From positions 101,126-165,125 of the forward strand of contig JADZFO010000015.1 in assembly GCA_020849855.1 (NCBI GenBank): a stretch of 64,000 nt of DNA. The letters run 5' to 3'. Positions within the stretch are counted from its first letter, which is position 1. Each line of letters begins with the position of its first letter. The notes below the pieces were generated by a model. That model searched no databases and was not told the DNA's origin. It was given only the letters and a program-made list of their open reading frames with translations. Origin of the DNA: a bacterium. Lineage in GTDB: Bacteria; 4484-113; JAFGCY01. A program made the translations under genes and the position numbers. This document shows positions 16,380 to 25,555 of the stretch, piece by piece.

Positions 16380-18344
16380 CTAGAGCCGCTCCTTAATCCA
16401 GTTGATCAGGCCACCCTTCAGCAGCACCTCAACCTGGCGTTCGGACAGGTCATGCTGCACGGTCAGGGTCTCGCCTGTGCGCTGGTTGGTCACCTTGACC
16501 TGCTGGCCGGCGGCGATCTGAGCGCGGATCCCCTGGATATGCAGGATGTCACCCTGCTCGATCTTGTCGTAGTCCGCCTTGTCCACGAAGTTCAGCGGCA
16601 GGATGCCGAAGTTGACCAGGTTGGAGCGGTGGATGCGGGCAAAGCTCTTGGTCAGCACCACACGGCAGCCCAGGAAGCGCGGCGCAAGAGCCGCGTGCTC
16701 ACGGCTGGAGCCCTGGCCATATGTCTCGCCGCCTACGATGATGTGGCCGCCCAGTTCACGCACGGCCACCGCGCGGTCATGGTAGCTCGGGTCCTCACGC
16801 TCGAAGCAGAACTGCGCGATCCGGGGAATGTTGGAACGGAAGGGCAGAGCGCGGGCGCCGGCCGGGCTGATGCTGTCGGTGCTGATCTTGTCGCCAAGCT
16901 TGATCATCACGGGAAGGCTGATCTCGTCCTCGATCGGCGTGATCGGCGGCAGGCTCATGATATTCGGGCCCTTGCGCAGCTCGATCTTCTCGGCTTCTTC
17001 CTGCGGCGGAGGGGCCACCAACATGGTTGTGTTGATGATCGGGTCGGCGGGCTCGGTGATGCGCGGGTATTCCATCGCCGGGTGGCCGTTGGCCTTGCCC
17101 AGGTCACGTGGATCGGTGATCACGCCAGTCAGCGCACTGGCCGCGGCGGTCTCAGGGCTGACCAGGCAGACCAGGTCGTCCATCGTGCCTGAGCGTCCCG
17201 GGAAGTTGCGCGGCACGGTGCGCAGGCTGATCTCCTTGGTCGCCGGCGCCTGGCCCATACCGATGCAGCCGTTGCAGCCGGCCTGGTGGACGCGGCCGCC
17301 GGAGTGGATCAGGGGCATCATATAGCCATCGCGCACCAGGTTTTCCAGTACCTGCCGGCTGGCCGGGTTGACGTCAAAGCTGACCCGCGGGTGGATGGTC
17401 CTCCCGCGGACTATCTCGGCCGGGATGGCCAGGTCCTTGTAACCGGGATTGGCGCTGGAGCCAATGTAGCTCTGGTAAATCGGGGTGCCGGCCACCTCGC
17501 GGACATACTTCACGTTGTCCGGGCTGGAGGGCATCGCGATCAGCGGCTCCAGTGTGCTGAGGTCGATCTCGTCGTGGACGTCGTAGTCGCCTTCAGTATC
17601 GGGCAGCAGGTAGCTGAACTCGCTCTCGCGGCCCTGGCTCTTCATAAAGGCCTTGACCTCGTCATCAGCCGGGAAGACAGTGGTCGTCGCTCCAAGCTCG
17701 GCGCCCATGTTGGCGATGACGTGGCGGTCCATGGTGGACAGGCACTCCAGACCGGGGCCGTAATACTCGATGATCCTTCCGAGGCCGCCGGCCACTGTAT
17801 AGCGGCGCAGCATCTCCAGGATCACGTCCTTGGCGCTGACCCAGTCGGGCAGCTTGCCGGTCAGCTTGACACCCCAGATCTGCGGCATCTTGAAAAAGAA
17901 GGGCTGGCCGGCGATGGCCAGGGCCACTTCAAGGCCGCCGGCGCCGATCGCCAGCTGTCCCAGGGCGCCTGCACCGGGGGTATGGCTGTCAGAGCCAAGC
18001 AGGGTCACACCGGGACGGCCGAAGCGCTCCATATGCACCGGGTGGCTGACGCCGTTACCGGGACGGCTGTACCAGACGCCAAAACGCTGGCATGCGCTGT
18101 ACAGGAAGAGGTGGTCGTCAGGGTTCTTGTTGTCTTCCTGAATCAGGTTGTGGTCGACATACTGGCAGGACAGCTCGGTCCTGGCGCGCTTGAGGCCCAT
18201 GGCCTCCAGCTCGAGCATCACCATGGTGCCTGTCGCGTCCTGCGTCAGGGTCTGGTCGATGCGGATGCCGATCTCCTGGCCAATGACCATCTCGCCAGAC
18301 ACAAGGTGCGAGGCGATCAGCTTCTTGGCGACGTTCATGCCCAT
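16380..18344 (-). CDS. Aconitate hydratase, short (about 650-residue) type
   Basis: Interconverts citrate and isocitrate in the TCA cycle using a 4Fe-4S cluster. 654 residues. Visible: the substrate-loop GSDSHTPGAGALGQLAIGAG, FPADDEV, two cluster Cys in GCNGCIGMGQAP, and the swivel-domain GQGSSREHAALAPRFLG with catalytic Ser/Arg. The position that is GSCTNSSY in mitochondrial aconitase reads GSSANPGYKD, so the usual first cluster Cys is replaced by Ser. I believe this occurs in an Aquifex-type subfamily, but that needs checking. A second in-frame ATG two codons in is an equally good start. sucC at 34257 is another TCA gene here. Confidence 0.9.
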   Translation of the reverse strand: MGMNVAKKLIASHLVSGEMVIGQEIGIRIDQTLTQDATGTMVMLELEAMGLKRARTELSCQYVDHNLIQEDNKNPDDHLFLYSACQRFGVWYSRPGNGVSHPVHMERFGRPGVTLLGSDSHTPGAGALGQLAIGAGGLEVALAIAGQPFFFKMPQIWGVKLTGKLPDWVSAKDVILEMLRRYTVAGGLGRIIEYYGPGLECLSTMDRHVIANMGAELGATTTVFPADDEVKAFMKSQGRESEFSYLLPDTEGDYDVHDEIDLSTLEPLIAMPSSPDNVKYVREVAGTPIYQSYIGSSANPGYKDLAIPAEIVRGRTIHPRVSFDVNPASRQVLENLVRDGYMMPLIHSGGRVHQAGCNGCIGMGQAPATKEISLRTVPRNFPGRSGTMDDLVCLVSPETAAASALTGVITDPRDLGKANGHPAMEYPRITEPADPIINTTMLVAPPPQEEAEKIELRKGPNIMSLPPITPIEDEISLPVMIKLGDKISTDSISPAGARALPFRSNIPRIAQFCFEREDPSYHDRAVAVRELGGHIIVGGETYGQGSSREHAALAPRFLGCRVVLTKSFARIHRSNLVNFGILPLNFVDKADYDKIEQGDILHIQGIRAQIAAGQQVKVTNQRTGETLTVQHDLSERQVEVLLKGGLINWIKERL

Positions 18345-18619
18345 AGCGCAACTCCCGGAGCACTGCAGGATGTGCGCGCCAGGCGGCGCGTGAAAGTGGA
18401 GATGCGCCGCACGGCGACTGGCTCAGTGCCGCGAAATAATACACCTTGTATCGGCTCAATATCCTCTGAGACAGAATCTTAATTGCCCTGAGTGTTGTTC
18501 TGCAGGTTGATTCTGCCTTGTCTTGCCGCCCGCTGTGCCGTTTTTGCTGTGTCTTTTTGGCAAGATCAATGCCGTGGCCCTGCAGTAAATCCCAACACTA
18601 CTGAGTATAAACTCCAATC

Positions 18620-19204
18620 ATGAGCAGCATAGAGTTTCTCGCCGACGAAAGGACCGCCCTGACCCCGCTGGCCGACGCGCATGTGGAGACCATGACACGC
18701 TGGGTTAACAACCAGTCGGTCATTCGCTACCTTGGCGGGCCGCTGGGCATATCGGTCGATGAGGAACGCAAGTGGCTGGAGCGGATACGCGCGTCCCAGG
18801 ACGATGTGATTTACGGCATTATGATCCGGGAGAGCGGGCAGCTCATCGGCACTGTGGCGCTGCACGGCGTGCGCGGTCTGGGCCGCCATGCTGAATACGG
18901 GATCTCCATTGGAGAGCCGGAACACTGGGGCAAGGGCTACGGCTTTGAGGCCTGCCGCCTGATGCTGGACTGGGGCTTTAACCGGCTGAACCTGCACTCG
19001 GTCTACCTGCGTGTCTTCGCCGACAACCAGCGCGGTGTGCGCAGCTACGAGAAAGCCGGGTTCAAGCACGCAGGGATGCTGCGCCAGCACGCCTTCCGTG
19101 ACGGCGTGTATCTGGACATGTACTACATGGACATCCTGCGCGAGGAGTTCAACAGCCAGTGGGCGGACTGGCGCGCACGGCAGGCGGAGCGCTATGCAGT
19201 GTAG
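18620..19204 (+). CDS. GNAT-family N-acetyltransferase (RimJ/RimL-like)
   Basis: 194 residues with the single GNAT fold: MTRWVNNQSVIRYLGG at the front, the acetyl-CoA pyrophosphate loop near GEPEHWGKGYGFEACRLML (about 95-115), and the C-terminal NQRGVRSYEKAGFKHAGMLR. Such enzymes acetylate protein N-termini, antibiotics or small amines; the acceptor here cannot be told. It is divergent from aconitase across a 275-base gap in which I see no clear promoter. Confidence 0.9.
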   Translation: MSSIEFLADERTALTPLADAHVETMTRWVNNQSVIRYLGGPLGISVDEERKWLERIRASQDDVIYGIMIRESGQLIGTVALHGVRGLGRHAEYGISIGEPEHWGKGYGFEACRLMLDWGFNRLNLHSVYLRVFADNQRGVRSYEKAGFKHAGMLRQHAFRDGVYLDMYYMDILREEFNSQWADWRARQAERYAV

Positions 19205-19311
19205 GCTCGCAAAAGAAGAGATTTATTGATTAAGCCTTGAGAATTGCCTGAGCTGCGCTTGCAGCTTCAGACTTAGGCTGCTTGGAGTATGGCCCAATCG
19301 GGGGAACTACT

Positions 19312-21807
19312 GTGAGCAGCAATTTAGAAGATACGCCGAACGGCCCGAAAGAAGAGGGACAGAGCGCTGCCGACCAGGCCGCAATCGATCCTGAATCAAC
19401 GGGCGACCCGCAGCCTGAGTCAAAGCAGCAAGGGAGCGCCGACTCAGCCCAGGCAGGGGCGGAGCAGCAGGACAAGCCTGAAACCGCAGCTCAGAAGAAG
19501 GAAGAAGACTGGCTGGATTGTGGGTCGGTGAAGGAGTCTGCTGAGTCCCCTGAGGACGGGGAGGGCAAAGGCAGGCGAGTCATTGCCGTTCTGCATGTCC
19601 ACGGCATGGGCGAGCAGGCGCGCTACGGCACCATTGGAGCCGCCGCGGCGGAGATCCGCCAGGCGCTGTGCGCCAGTACCTATGCGCACCCCTGCTCAGT
19701 TAAAGGCTTTGTGCGCGGCCCGGATATCCATAACAACTATAGCTTCCCTGACAATAGCAGTGCAGCTGACTGTAACTGCACCCAGGAGCAGTACGACAGC
19801 TTCTGCCAAGCCCCCGGCGCAAAGGCTGGTACACCAGGCGAAAAGGCTCAAGCTCAGGCTTTGCCAGTGGAACCGGCCGGCGCGCGGATCGAGTGGCTCG
19901 AAACCACCGAGCAACAAGCTGACACAATGCGCTTTTACAAGGTCGAAAATGTCATCTACAAGACCCAGGTCCTGAGTTTTGCTCCGAGTGACAAAACCGT
20001 CGGAGTACGGCCGCTCGAGATTCATGTGATGGAGACCTACTGGGCCCCCGAAGCCAGCGGCATGAACTTCTGGAGCACCTTTGCCTGGCTCCACAAGGCC
20101 TGGCTGGCTTTATTCCGGCTCTTTCCCCTGGTTGCACGCCACATTGATATCTCAGACGAGAACGGCGTCAAGACTCCGCGGAAGTTCAGCTGGGCGCGCG
20201 AGGGCACGAAGAGGATACTCAAGCTGCTGCTCACCATGTATGTGCTGATAATTTTGGCCACTTTCGCTATTGGTCACGGCGTACTCAGCGCCAAACAACT
20301 GGTTGATGCCTATCAGAAGAAGGGCCTTTCGGCAGGGCAGATACGCTGTCTGCTGGAGCCGCCTGCTGACGCCAGTTACCCGCATCCCAATCTGCACGGC
20401 CCGGCCGCGGCCTTCTTCAGCATCCCGGTCTTCGTTCTGCTCCTCTGCAGTGTGCTGACCATCTCAAACCTGATCAACAGCCCAATGCCGCGCAAGGAAG
20501 ACCAGCTCAAACTTGGTCTAGGGCCCAGTCCGCCGGCTACCTGGTTCATCTTCTGGGTCTTTGTTGTCGGCGACGCGCTGGCACATGTGTTCCTGTGGGG
20601 CTTCTGGATTAGCTATATCCCGAAGTTCTTCAACTTTCCACTGCTGCAGGACTTCTTTGTCCCGACTCTGGGGCTTCAGCTCAACTTTGGGATCAGCTTC
20701 ATACTCATCAGCTTCCTGATCCACCTTGTGTTCATCATGAAGATGAAGAAGTGCGTCCTTACCGGGCAGAGCAGTTTTTATGTGTGCGGCATGATGCTGT
20801 TATTCCTCGGTGCCTGCGCAGCAGCGATTGCCACCTTTGCTGTTGGCCTGACCATCCCTGGCATCGCCCTTGGCATTTACATCATGTTCTATGTTCTCGC
20901 CTGGCGCTGGTTCAACTACTGGCTGTCGCGCTGGTTCGGCGATGTTGCGATCTTCACCAACCAAGACGAGAACTCGCCCCTTTACTGCAAGCGCACGGCA
21001 ATTCAGCGCTGCATGATGTTACAGCTAGACTACGTCTTCGGCACGCATGAGTTCCTCAAGGATTCAGACAAGTGGGAGCCTCAGGCCTGGCGGCCGGGAG
21101 GTGCCTATGACGAGGTCATCATTTACGGCCACAGCCTGGGCTGCATTGTGGCCTATAACTCAATCTGCGACTACTTCCGGCGTATCTTTGAGTCAGGCAC
21201 CAAAGAGACACTTGCGCACGTTAAAGCGCGCTTCAAGGCATTCCTGACCACCGGATGCCATCTGGACATTGTTGAATATCTGTTTGACCCTGGTTCGACG
21301 GATAACCGCTACTATGACCGTCTGCGGGTGTTCGGCCGCTATGCAGTGCCGGCCGGGTCAGACCCGGAGCCCCAGCCCCTGAGAGGTGTCATGTGGCTGA
21401 ACATCTGGAACTGGTGGGATGTGTTCAGCAGCAAGCTCTTTCAGTACGGCTCAGTCATCAATGCCCGCGTGAGCGGGGACGTGCCCCTGGTTTGCCACAG
21501 CCACTATATGCAGATTGAGCGCGCCCGCGGGCTGCTAAAGCATGTTCTGCTCGCTCCCTGGGAGATGCCCAGGCCGCCCGCTTGTGTCGCTGCACCGCCG
21601 CCTGGACCAGCCATCGCCGCTGGCGCACTGCCACAGCCGCCGCTGACTCCGCCAGCGCCAGGCGCGCAGGGTCAGCAACCTCCTGCCGGCGAGCCACTGC
21701 TTGGGCTGGAGCAGGCCGGCGCGCAGCAGCGTGCCAGAGCCTGGGACAGTGGCTTCAGGTCTCCAGGCAAGCGCGAAAACAAATCATCCGGGCCGGTGCC
21801 CGGCTAA
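19312..21807 (+). CDS. Large membrane-embedded alpha/beta-hydrolase-like protein
   Basis: About 831 residues from GTG 19312, preceded by GGGGGA at good spacing; an ATG at 19282 lacks a usable site. Residues 1-85 are acidic and disordered. An oxyanion-type VLHVHGMGEQARYG follows (about 93-106). A long central part has some seven membrane segments (about 300-560). The nucleophile elbow YGHSLGCIVAYNSI comes only afterwards (about 605-618). So the hydrolase core appears split by a membrane domain. The last 100 residues are Pro/Ala-rich. A lipase or esterase role is likely but the substrate is unknown. Confidence 0.75.
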   Translation: MSSNLEDTPNGPKEEGQSAADQAAIDPESTGDPQPESKQQGSADSAQAGAEQQDKPETAAQKKEEDWLDCGSVKESAESPEDGEGKGRRVIAVLHVHGMGEQARYGTIGAAAAEIRQALCASTYAHPCSVKGFVRGPDIHNNYSFPDNSSAADCNCTQEQYDSFCQAPGAKAGTPGEKAQAQALPVEPAGARIEWLETTEQQADTMRFYKVENVIYKTQVLSFAPSDKTVGVRPLEIHVMETYWAPEASGMNFWSTFAWLHKAWLALFRLFPLVARHIDISDENGVKTPRKFSWAREGTKRILKLLLTMYVLIILATFAIGHGVLSAKQLVDAYQKKGLSAGQIRCLLEPPADASYPHPNLHGPAAAFFSIPVFVLLLCSVLTISNLINSPMPRKEDQLKLGLGPSPPATWFIFWVFVVGDALAHVFLWGFWISYIPKFFNFPLLQDFFVPTLGLQLNFGISFILISFLIHLVFIMKMKKCVLTGQSSFYVCGMMLLFLGACAAAIATFAVGLTIPGIALGIYIMFYVLAWRWFNYWLSRWFGDVAIFTNQDENSPLYCKRTAIQRCMMLQLDYVFGTHEFLKDSDKWEPQAWRPGGAYDEVIIYGHSLGCIVAYNSICDYFRRIFESGTKETLAHVKARFKAFLTTGCHLDIVEYLFDPGSTDNRYYDRLRVFGRYAVPAGSDPEPQPLRGVMWLNIWNWWDVFSSKLFQYGSVINARVSGDVPLVCHSHYMQIERARGLLKHVLLAPWEMPRPPACVAAPPPGPAIAAGALPQPPLTPPAPGAQGQQPPAGEPLLGLEQAGAQQRARAWDSGFRSPGKRENKSSGPVPG

Positions 21808-21862
21808 TATGAGGCCGACGAACCATCAGGAGAATAGTGACGGCCGCTCAGTCACCTGCCCG

Positions 21863-24112
21863 CTAGTTGTAGTAGGCTCCCAGCAGCCGCTGGCCTGTCG
21901 CGTCGTCGTAGACAACAACCGGCGTGCTGCCGCTGACGGTCAATTCGCTGAAGCGGCCCATGTCGCCTGCACCGTCGACCAGCATAGGCGACTGCCAGTC
22001 CGCGCCCGCATTGTCTTCGGCGAAAACAGCGAGCAGGTCCGCAGTGTTGCTGTCGTAGTAACTCAGCAGTGGCTTGCCGTTCACCAGAACCATGGCGCAG
22101 CTCGCACCCACTCCGGCACGCGGGTCTACCTGCACGGCCGGGTTCTCCCAGGCGCTGCCGTCTGCTGTGCTGGCGCGAATAAAGTGGACGCCGCCCTGCA
22201 GCATATTGTCGGCATAAGCGGCGGCGGGCATGCCGTCGCAAAGGGCTATCGAGCTCCAGCCAGCAGTCGCGTCACCAAAGACCACCGGGTCAAGCCAGGT
22301 GCCGGCATTCGCCTGCTCGGCCCGGGTCAGCCGCAGGCGGTGCAGCTCTGCTGGCGTGTCGGCATAAAAGCCGTAGAACAGCGCCGGCTTGCCATCCAGC
22401 AGCATGCTGCTGAGGCCAAAGACATAGGCTTCCTCCTCCACATAGTCCGGCACCTCCGCGTCGGTCCAGTCGGCGCCGGTGCTGTCCAGCGCGCGGTAGC
22501 CCACGAGATAGGTATAGGCAGCGAAGGAGTACTTGTTTGTGATGCTATAGATCGCCGGCTTGCCGTCGGCTATGAACATCACGGTCTCACCGCCATCGGT
22601 CTGAGACAGCTCCAGGGGCGTGTCCCACTGCGCGCCTTCTGTATCCTGCGCCCTCACGTAGAACAGGTAGGCACCAGGGGTGAACTCGTTTGGTGCGTTG
22701 TAGGCAATGGCCGGCAGCCCGCTTACTTCCGCCAGCGCCGGTCCATAGCCTGTGTTGCCGCTGGCCACAGTAATGGGTGAACCCCAGTTTGTCGCCTCAG
22801 GGTCATCCGCGATGCTGTAGCGCAGGCTCCCGCTGAGCGCATCATGGTAGGCAACCGCAGGCCGCCGGCGGGCCAGCGGGCCGATGAGCGCCAGAGACGG
22901 GTCTGAGCTCTCAAGCGAGGCATTGTTGTCGATTACCACCCTGTGCCAGCCGCTGCTGAGGGTGATCTCCAGGCTGGCAGAGGCGCTCTTTGCGCTGCTG
23001 TCGGTGACCCGCAGCCCGACCTGCGTGGTGCCATGGCGGCCGAAGACCTGCTCAATGTAGGGCGAAGTCCCACTGCTGCGCTCGAAGTCCCCGTCGCCAT
23101 CCATGTCCCAGGCATAGTCGCTCAGACTGGCGCCGCTGGAAGGCAGGCTGGCGCTGGCGTCAAAGCTCACGCTCAGCGGTGCGCTGCCCTGCTGCACATC
23201 CGCGCTGAACTGGGCCACGGGCTGGCTGCCATCCGGAACGTTAAACGCCAGCTGCAGGCTGTCGGATGCGCCGCCGCCGTGGATGCGCACTGTCGCTTCC
23301 ACCGGTCCCGGAGCGGCAGCAGGATAAATGTACTGCGCCAGTCCGTCACTGTCGTCCAGAAGCTCAAAGATGCCATCGCTGTCCCAGTCAATGTCCATTA
23401 GCCAACTCTGGGCGCCGTAGACCACTGATGCGCTGGCATCCACATCCACCCGCAGACCCTCAGGCAGTACCTGCTGACTGGCCTCGGCTGCTGCCTGCGC
23501 CACCGCATCGCCAAGCAGAAGCCATGAAAGCTGCTGGTTCTGCTCGCCTGCCAGCAGGACAACCGCGAAGCTCTGGCCAAAGGGTGCGACGTAGGGGGTT
23601 TGGTCAGCAATCTCGATAGCGCTGCCGTCTGTGGGCAGGCGCTGCCAGTCCCAGCGCTCTGTCACATAGTTGGCTAGTGCGACCCAGGCAGTGCCGGCCT
23701 GGGGCTGCTGACGCCAGCCGGCGCTCAGCTCGACAGGTCCGCTGGCCCCGGCCTGTTCGCTGAAGCGATAAATCGCGTAGGCCGTTGCGCCCAGCCTGCG
23801 CTGGCTGTCATAGCTGCTGCTGAAGGTCAGGTCAGCGGAGGGGTCGACATCCATGCTCAACTGCGGCACAGAGACATTGTGGTTTGGCAGGAAGGGCTCA
23901 TAGTCTGTCCCCCGCCGGTAGCCCTGTGGCGGGCCGGCCTCGACAAGGGCAAGCAGGCTTGAGGGCCGCGGCAGCCTGGGGAGCAGCCCGGTCTCTGTGG
24001 GGTCAGCCTGTTCCTGACTGCCGCCGCAGGCCTGGCACAGCAATGTCAGCACAAGCACCGCCGCATAGCGCAGGGCGCCACGATAAGTACTCAGCCGGGA
24101 GCGGTAGCGCAT
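21863..24112 (-). CDS. Lipoprotein with PKD domain and repeated beta-propeller-like region
   Basis: 749 residues. The signal ends in a lipobox-like LLCQAC-G (Cys near residue 29), suggesting outer- or inner-membrane lipid anchoring. A PKD domain lies at about 297-390 (SAPLSVSFDASASLPSSGAS, YAWDMDGDGDFE). From about 390 there are four to six repeats with the pattern G(x)PAIAYxD and GADWxxP, as in sialidase-like or propeller surface proteins. A role in adhesion or glycan binding is typical for such architectures but unproven. It is convergent with the hydrolase gene. Confidence 0.8.
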   Translation of the reverse strand: MRYRSRLSTYRGALRYAAVLVLTLLCQACGGSQEQADPTETGLLPRLPRPSSLLALVEAGPPQGYRRGTDYEPFLPNHNVSVPQLSMDVDPSADLTFSSSYDSQRRLGATAYAIYRFSEQAGASGPVELSAGWRQQPQAGTAWVALANYVTERWDWQRLPTDGSAIEIADQTPYVAPFGQSFAVVLLAGEQNQQLSWLLLGDAVAQAAAEASQQVLPEGLRVDVDASASVVYGAQSWLMDIDWDSDGIFELLDDSDGLAQYIYPAAAPGPVEATVRIHGGGASDSLQLAFNVPDGSQPVAQFSADVQQGSAPLSVSFDASASLPSSGASLSDYAWDMDGDGDFERSSGTSPYIEQVFGRHGTTQVGLRVTDSSAKSASASLEITLSSGWHRVVIDNNASLESSDPSLALIGPLARRRPAVAYHDALSGSLRYSIADDPEATNWGSPITVASGNTGYGPALAEVSGLPAIAYNAPNEFTPGAYLFYVRAQDTEGAQWDTPLELSQTDGGETVMFIADGKPAIYSITNKYSFAAYTYLVGYRALDSTGADWTDAEVPDYVEEEAYVFGLSSMLLDGKPALFYGFYADTPAELHRLRLTRAEQANAGTWLDPVVFGDATAGWSSIALCDGMPAAAYADNMLQGGVHFIRASTADGSAWENPAVQVDPRAGVGASCAMVLVNGKPLLSYYDSNTADLLAVFAEDNAGADWQSPMLVDGAGDMGRFSELTVSGSTPVVVYDDATGQRLLGAYYN

Positions 24113-24172
24113 AACAGTAAGGATGCCTCGTCGGGGCCGGAAGTCTCGCTAATAGCGGCATAACGGGGTATG

Positions 24173-24178
24173 TATAAT
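24173..24178 (+). promoter_or_regulatory. -10 element for tRNA-Ser
   Basis: TATAAT lies 8 bases before the tRNA, so transcription would start almost at the mature 5' end. The -35 is weak: I see only TAATAG about 18 bases upstream. Confidence 0.5.
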
Positions 24179-24186
24179 CGGTACAC

Positions 24187-24276
24187 GGAGGAGTGGCCGA
24201 GCGGTTTAAGGCGGCAGTCTTGAAAACTGTTGGGCGCGAGAGCGTCACGGGGGTTCGAATCCCTCCTCCTCCGCCA
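24187..24276 (+). tRNA. tRNA-Ser (anticodon TGA)
   Basis: A 90-base type II tRNA with acceptor pairing GGAGGAG/CTCCTCC, discriminator G and an encoded CCA. The D arm contains GGTTTAAGGC. The anticodon loop is CTTGAAA with TGA. A long variable arm (GGGCGCGAGAGCGTC) follows, then the T loop TTCGAAT. Confidence 0.95.
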
Positions 24277-24302
24277 ACTGCTGCTCCGCCGCTTCGCGGT
24301 CT

Positions 24303-25406
24303 ATGGCAGTTGCCACACACATGGGGACTGACAGAAGTAAAATGCCCGATTCGCAGCCACTCGGCAGCGCCTGCCGCGACGGTGCCAGCCTTGAGCATGG
24401 GCATGATCAGGGTCACAGCCATGGACATGACCACAGCCACTCTCACAGTCACTCCCACAGCCACGCCAAAGGGCACAACCATAGTCATTCCCACGGTCAC
24501 AGCCATGGGCACGGCCATTCACATGCCCCTGCCAGCTTCGGCCGGGCCTTCGCCATCGGCATCAGCCTCAACCTGGCCTTCGTGCTGGTGGAGGCCGGCT
24601 TCGGCTTCTTCACCCGCTCACTGACCCTGCTGGCGGATGCCGGCCACAACCTCAGCGATGTCCTTGGCCTGGCTCTGGCCTGGACCGCCAGCGTGCTGTC
24701 CCGCCGCGGGCCCAGCACCCGCTATACCTACGGCCTCAAGGGCAGCTCGATCATTGCCTCACTGGCCAATGCCGTACTGCTGCTGGTTGCCGTCGGTGCC
24801 ATCGCCTGGGAAGCGCTGCAGCGCTTGTGGCAGCCCGAGCCGGTCGCCAGCGGGCTGATGATGCTAGTCGCCGGCGTTGGAATCGTGATCAACACGGCTA
24901 CCGCGCTGCTCTTTGCCCGGGGCAGCCAGTCGGACATCAACATCCGCGGGGCCTATCTGCACATGGCCGCCGATGCAGCCGTGTCAGCCGGGGTAGTAAT
25001 CGCCGGCCTGCTGATAATGCTGACAGGCCAAAGCTGGATTGACCCCCTGGCCTGCCTGGTGGTAGTCGCGATAATTGTCTACAACACCTGGGGCCTGCTG
25101 CGCGAGTCGCTGGATCTTTCGCTCAGCGCAGTGCCGGCAGGCCTTGACCCGCTTGCAGTGCGCAAGGCCCTGGCTGCGCTTCCGGGGGTGCAGGAAGTCC
25201 ACGACCTGCACATCTGGGGCATGAGCACCACAGAGTCTGCCCTGACCGTACATCTTGTCACCGCGGAGCCGGTGCAGGACAACTCGCTGCTGGTGCGGGC
25301 CCAGACCCTGCTGCGGCAGCACTTTGGCATCGAGCACGTTACGGTTCAGCTTGAGCACTGTGACGGCAGCCACAACTGCAGCCAGGCGCCGGACGACGTA
25401 ATCTAG
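24303..25406 (+). CDS. Cation diffusion facilitator with His-rich N-terminus (zinc exporter, CzcD/ZitB-like)
   Basis: Exports Zn2+ or similar divalent metals from the cytoplasm in exchange for protons. 367 residues from the first ATG; an ATG 13 codons later (24342) is also possible, as neither has a clear ribosome site. Residues 31-75 hold about 20 His residues in HS/HG repeats, a metal-binding arm. Six membrane segments follow, with the metal-site motif ADAGHNLSDV in TM2 and HMAADAAVSAG in TM5. The C-terminal cytoplasmic domain has VHDLHIWGMS. It begins only 26 bases after tRNA-Ser and may be cotranscribed with it. Confidence 0.93.
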   Translation: MAVATHMGTDRSKMPDSQPLGSACRDGASLEHGHDQGHSHGHDHSHSHSHSHSHAKGHNHSHSHGHSHGHGHSHAPASFGRAFAIGISLNLAFVLVEAGFGFFTRSLTLLADAGHNLSDVLGLALAWTASVLSRRGPSTRYTYGLKGSSIIASLANAVLLLVAVGAIAWEALQRLWQPEPVASGLMMLVAGVGIVINTATALLFARGSQSDINIRGAYLHMAADAAVSAGVVIAGLLIMLTGQSWIDPLACLVVVAIIVYNTWGLLRESLDLSLSAVPAGLDPLAVRKALAALPGVQEVHDLHIWGMSTTESALTVHLVTAEPVQDNSLLVRAQTLLRQHFGIEHVTVQLEHCDGSHNCSQAPDDVI

Positions 25407-25461
25407 CACCGCCTGCAACCCTGCGGCTGGCAGGCTTAACTCAGCTCAGTTCAACATCAAA

Positions 25462-25521
25462 GCGCCTTTTTACCTCCGGACGCCCCCGGACTGTTATAGT
25501 CCAGTCGGGGGCTGAAGGCGC
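25462..25521. other. Large two-tier inverted repeat between two plus-strand genes
   Basis: An outer stem GCGCCTT/AAGGCGC encloses an inner stem GCCCCCGGACTG/CAGTCGGGGGC with a loop of about 8 bases. No T-run follows on the plus strand; on the minus strand only a short one occurs. It lies 50 bases after the CDF stop and may be a factor-dependent terminator or an RNA-stability element. Confidence 0.6.
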
Positions 25522-25555
25522 CTGGGCGGAGATGAGACTCTAGCTTGGGAGTGCC

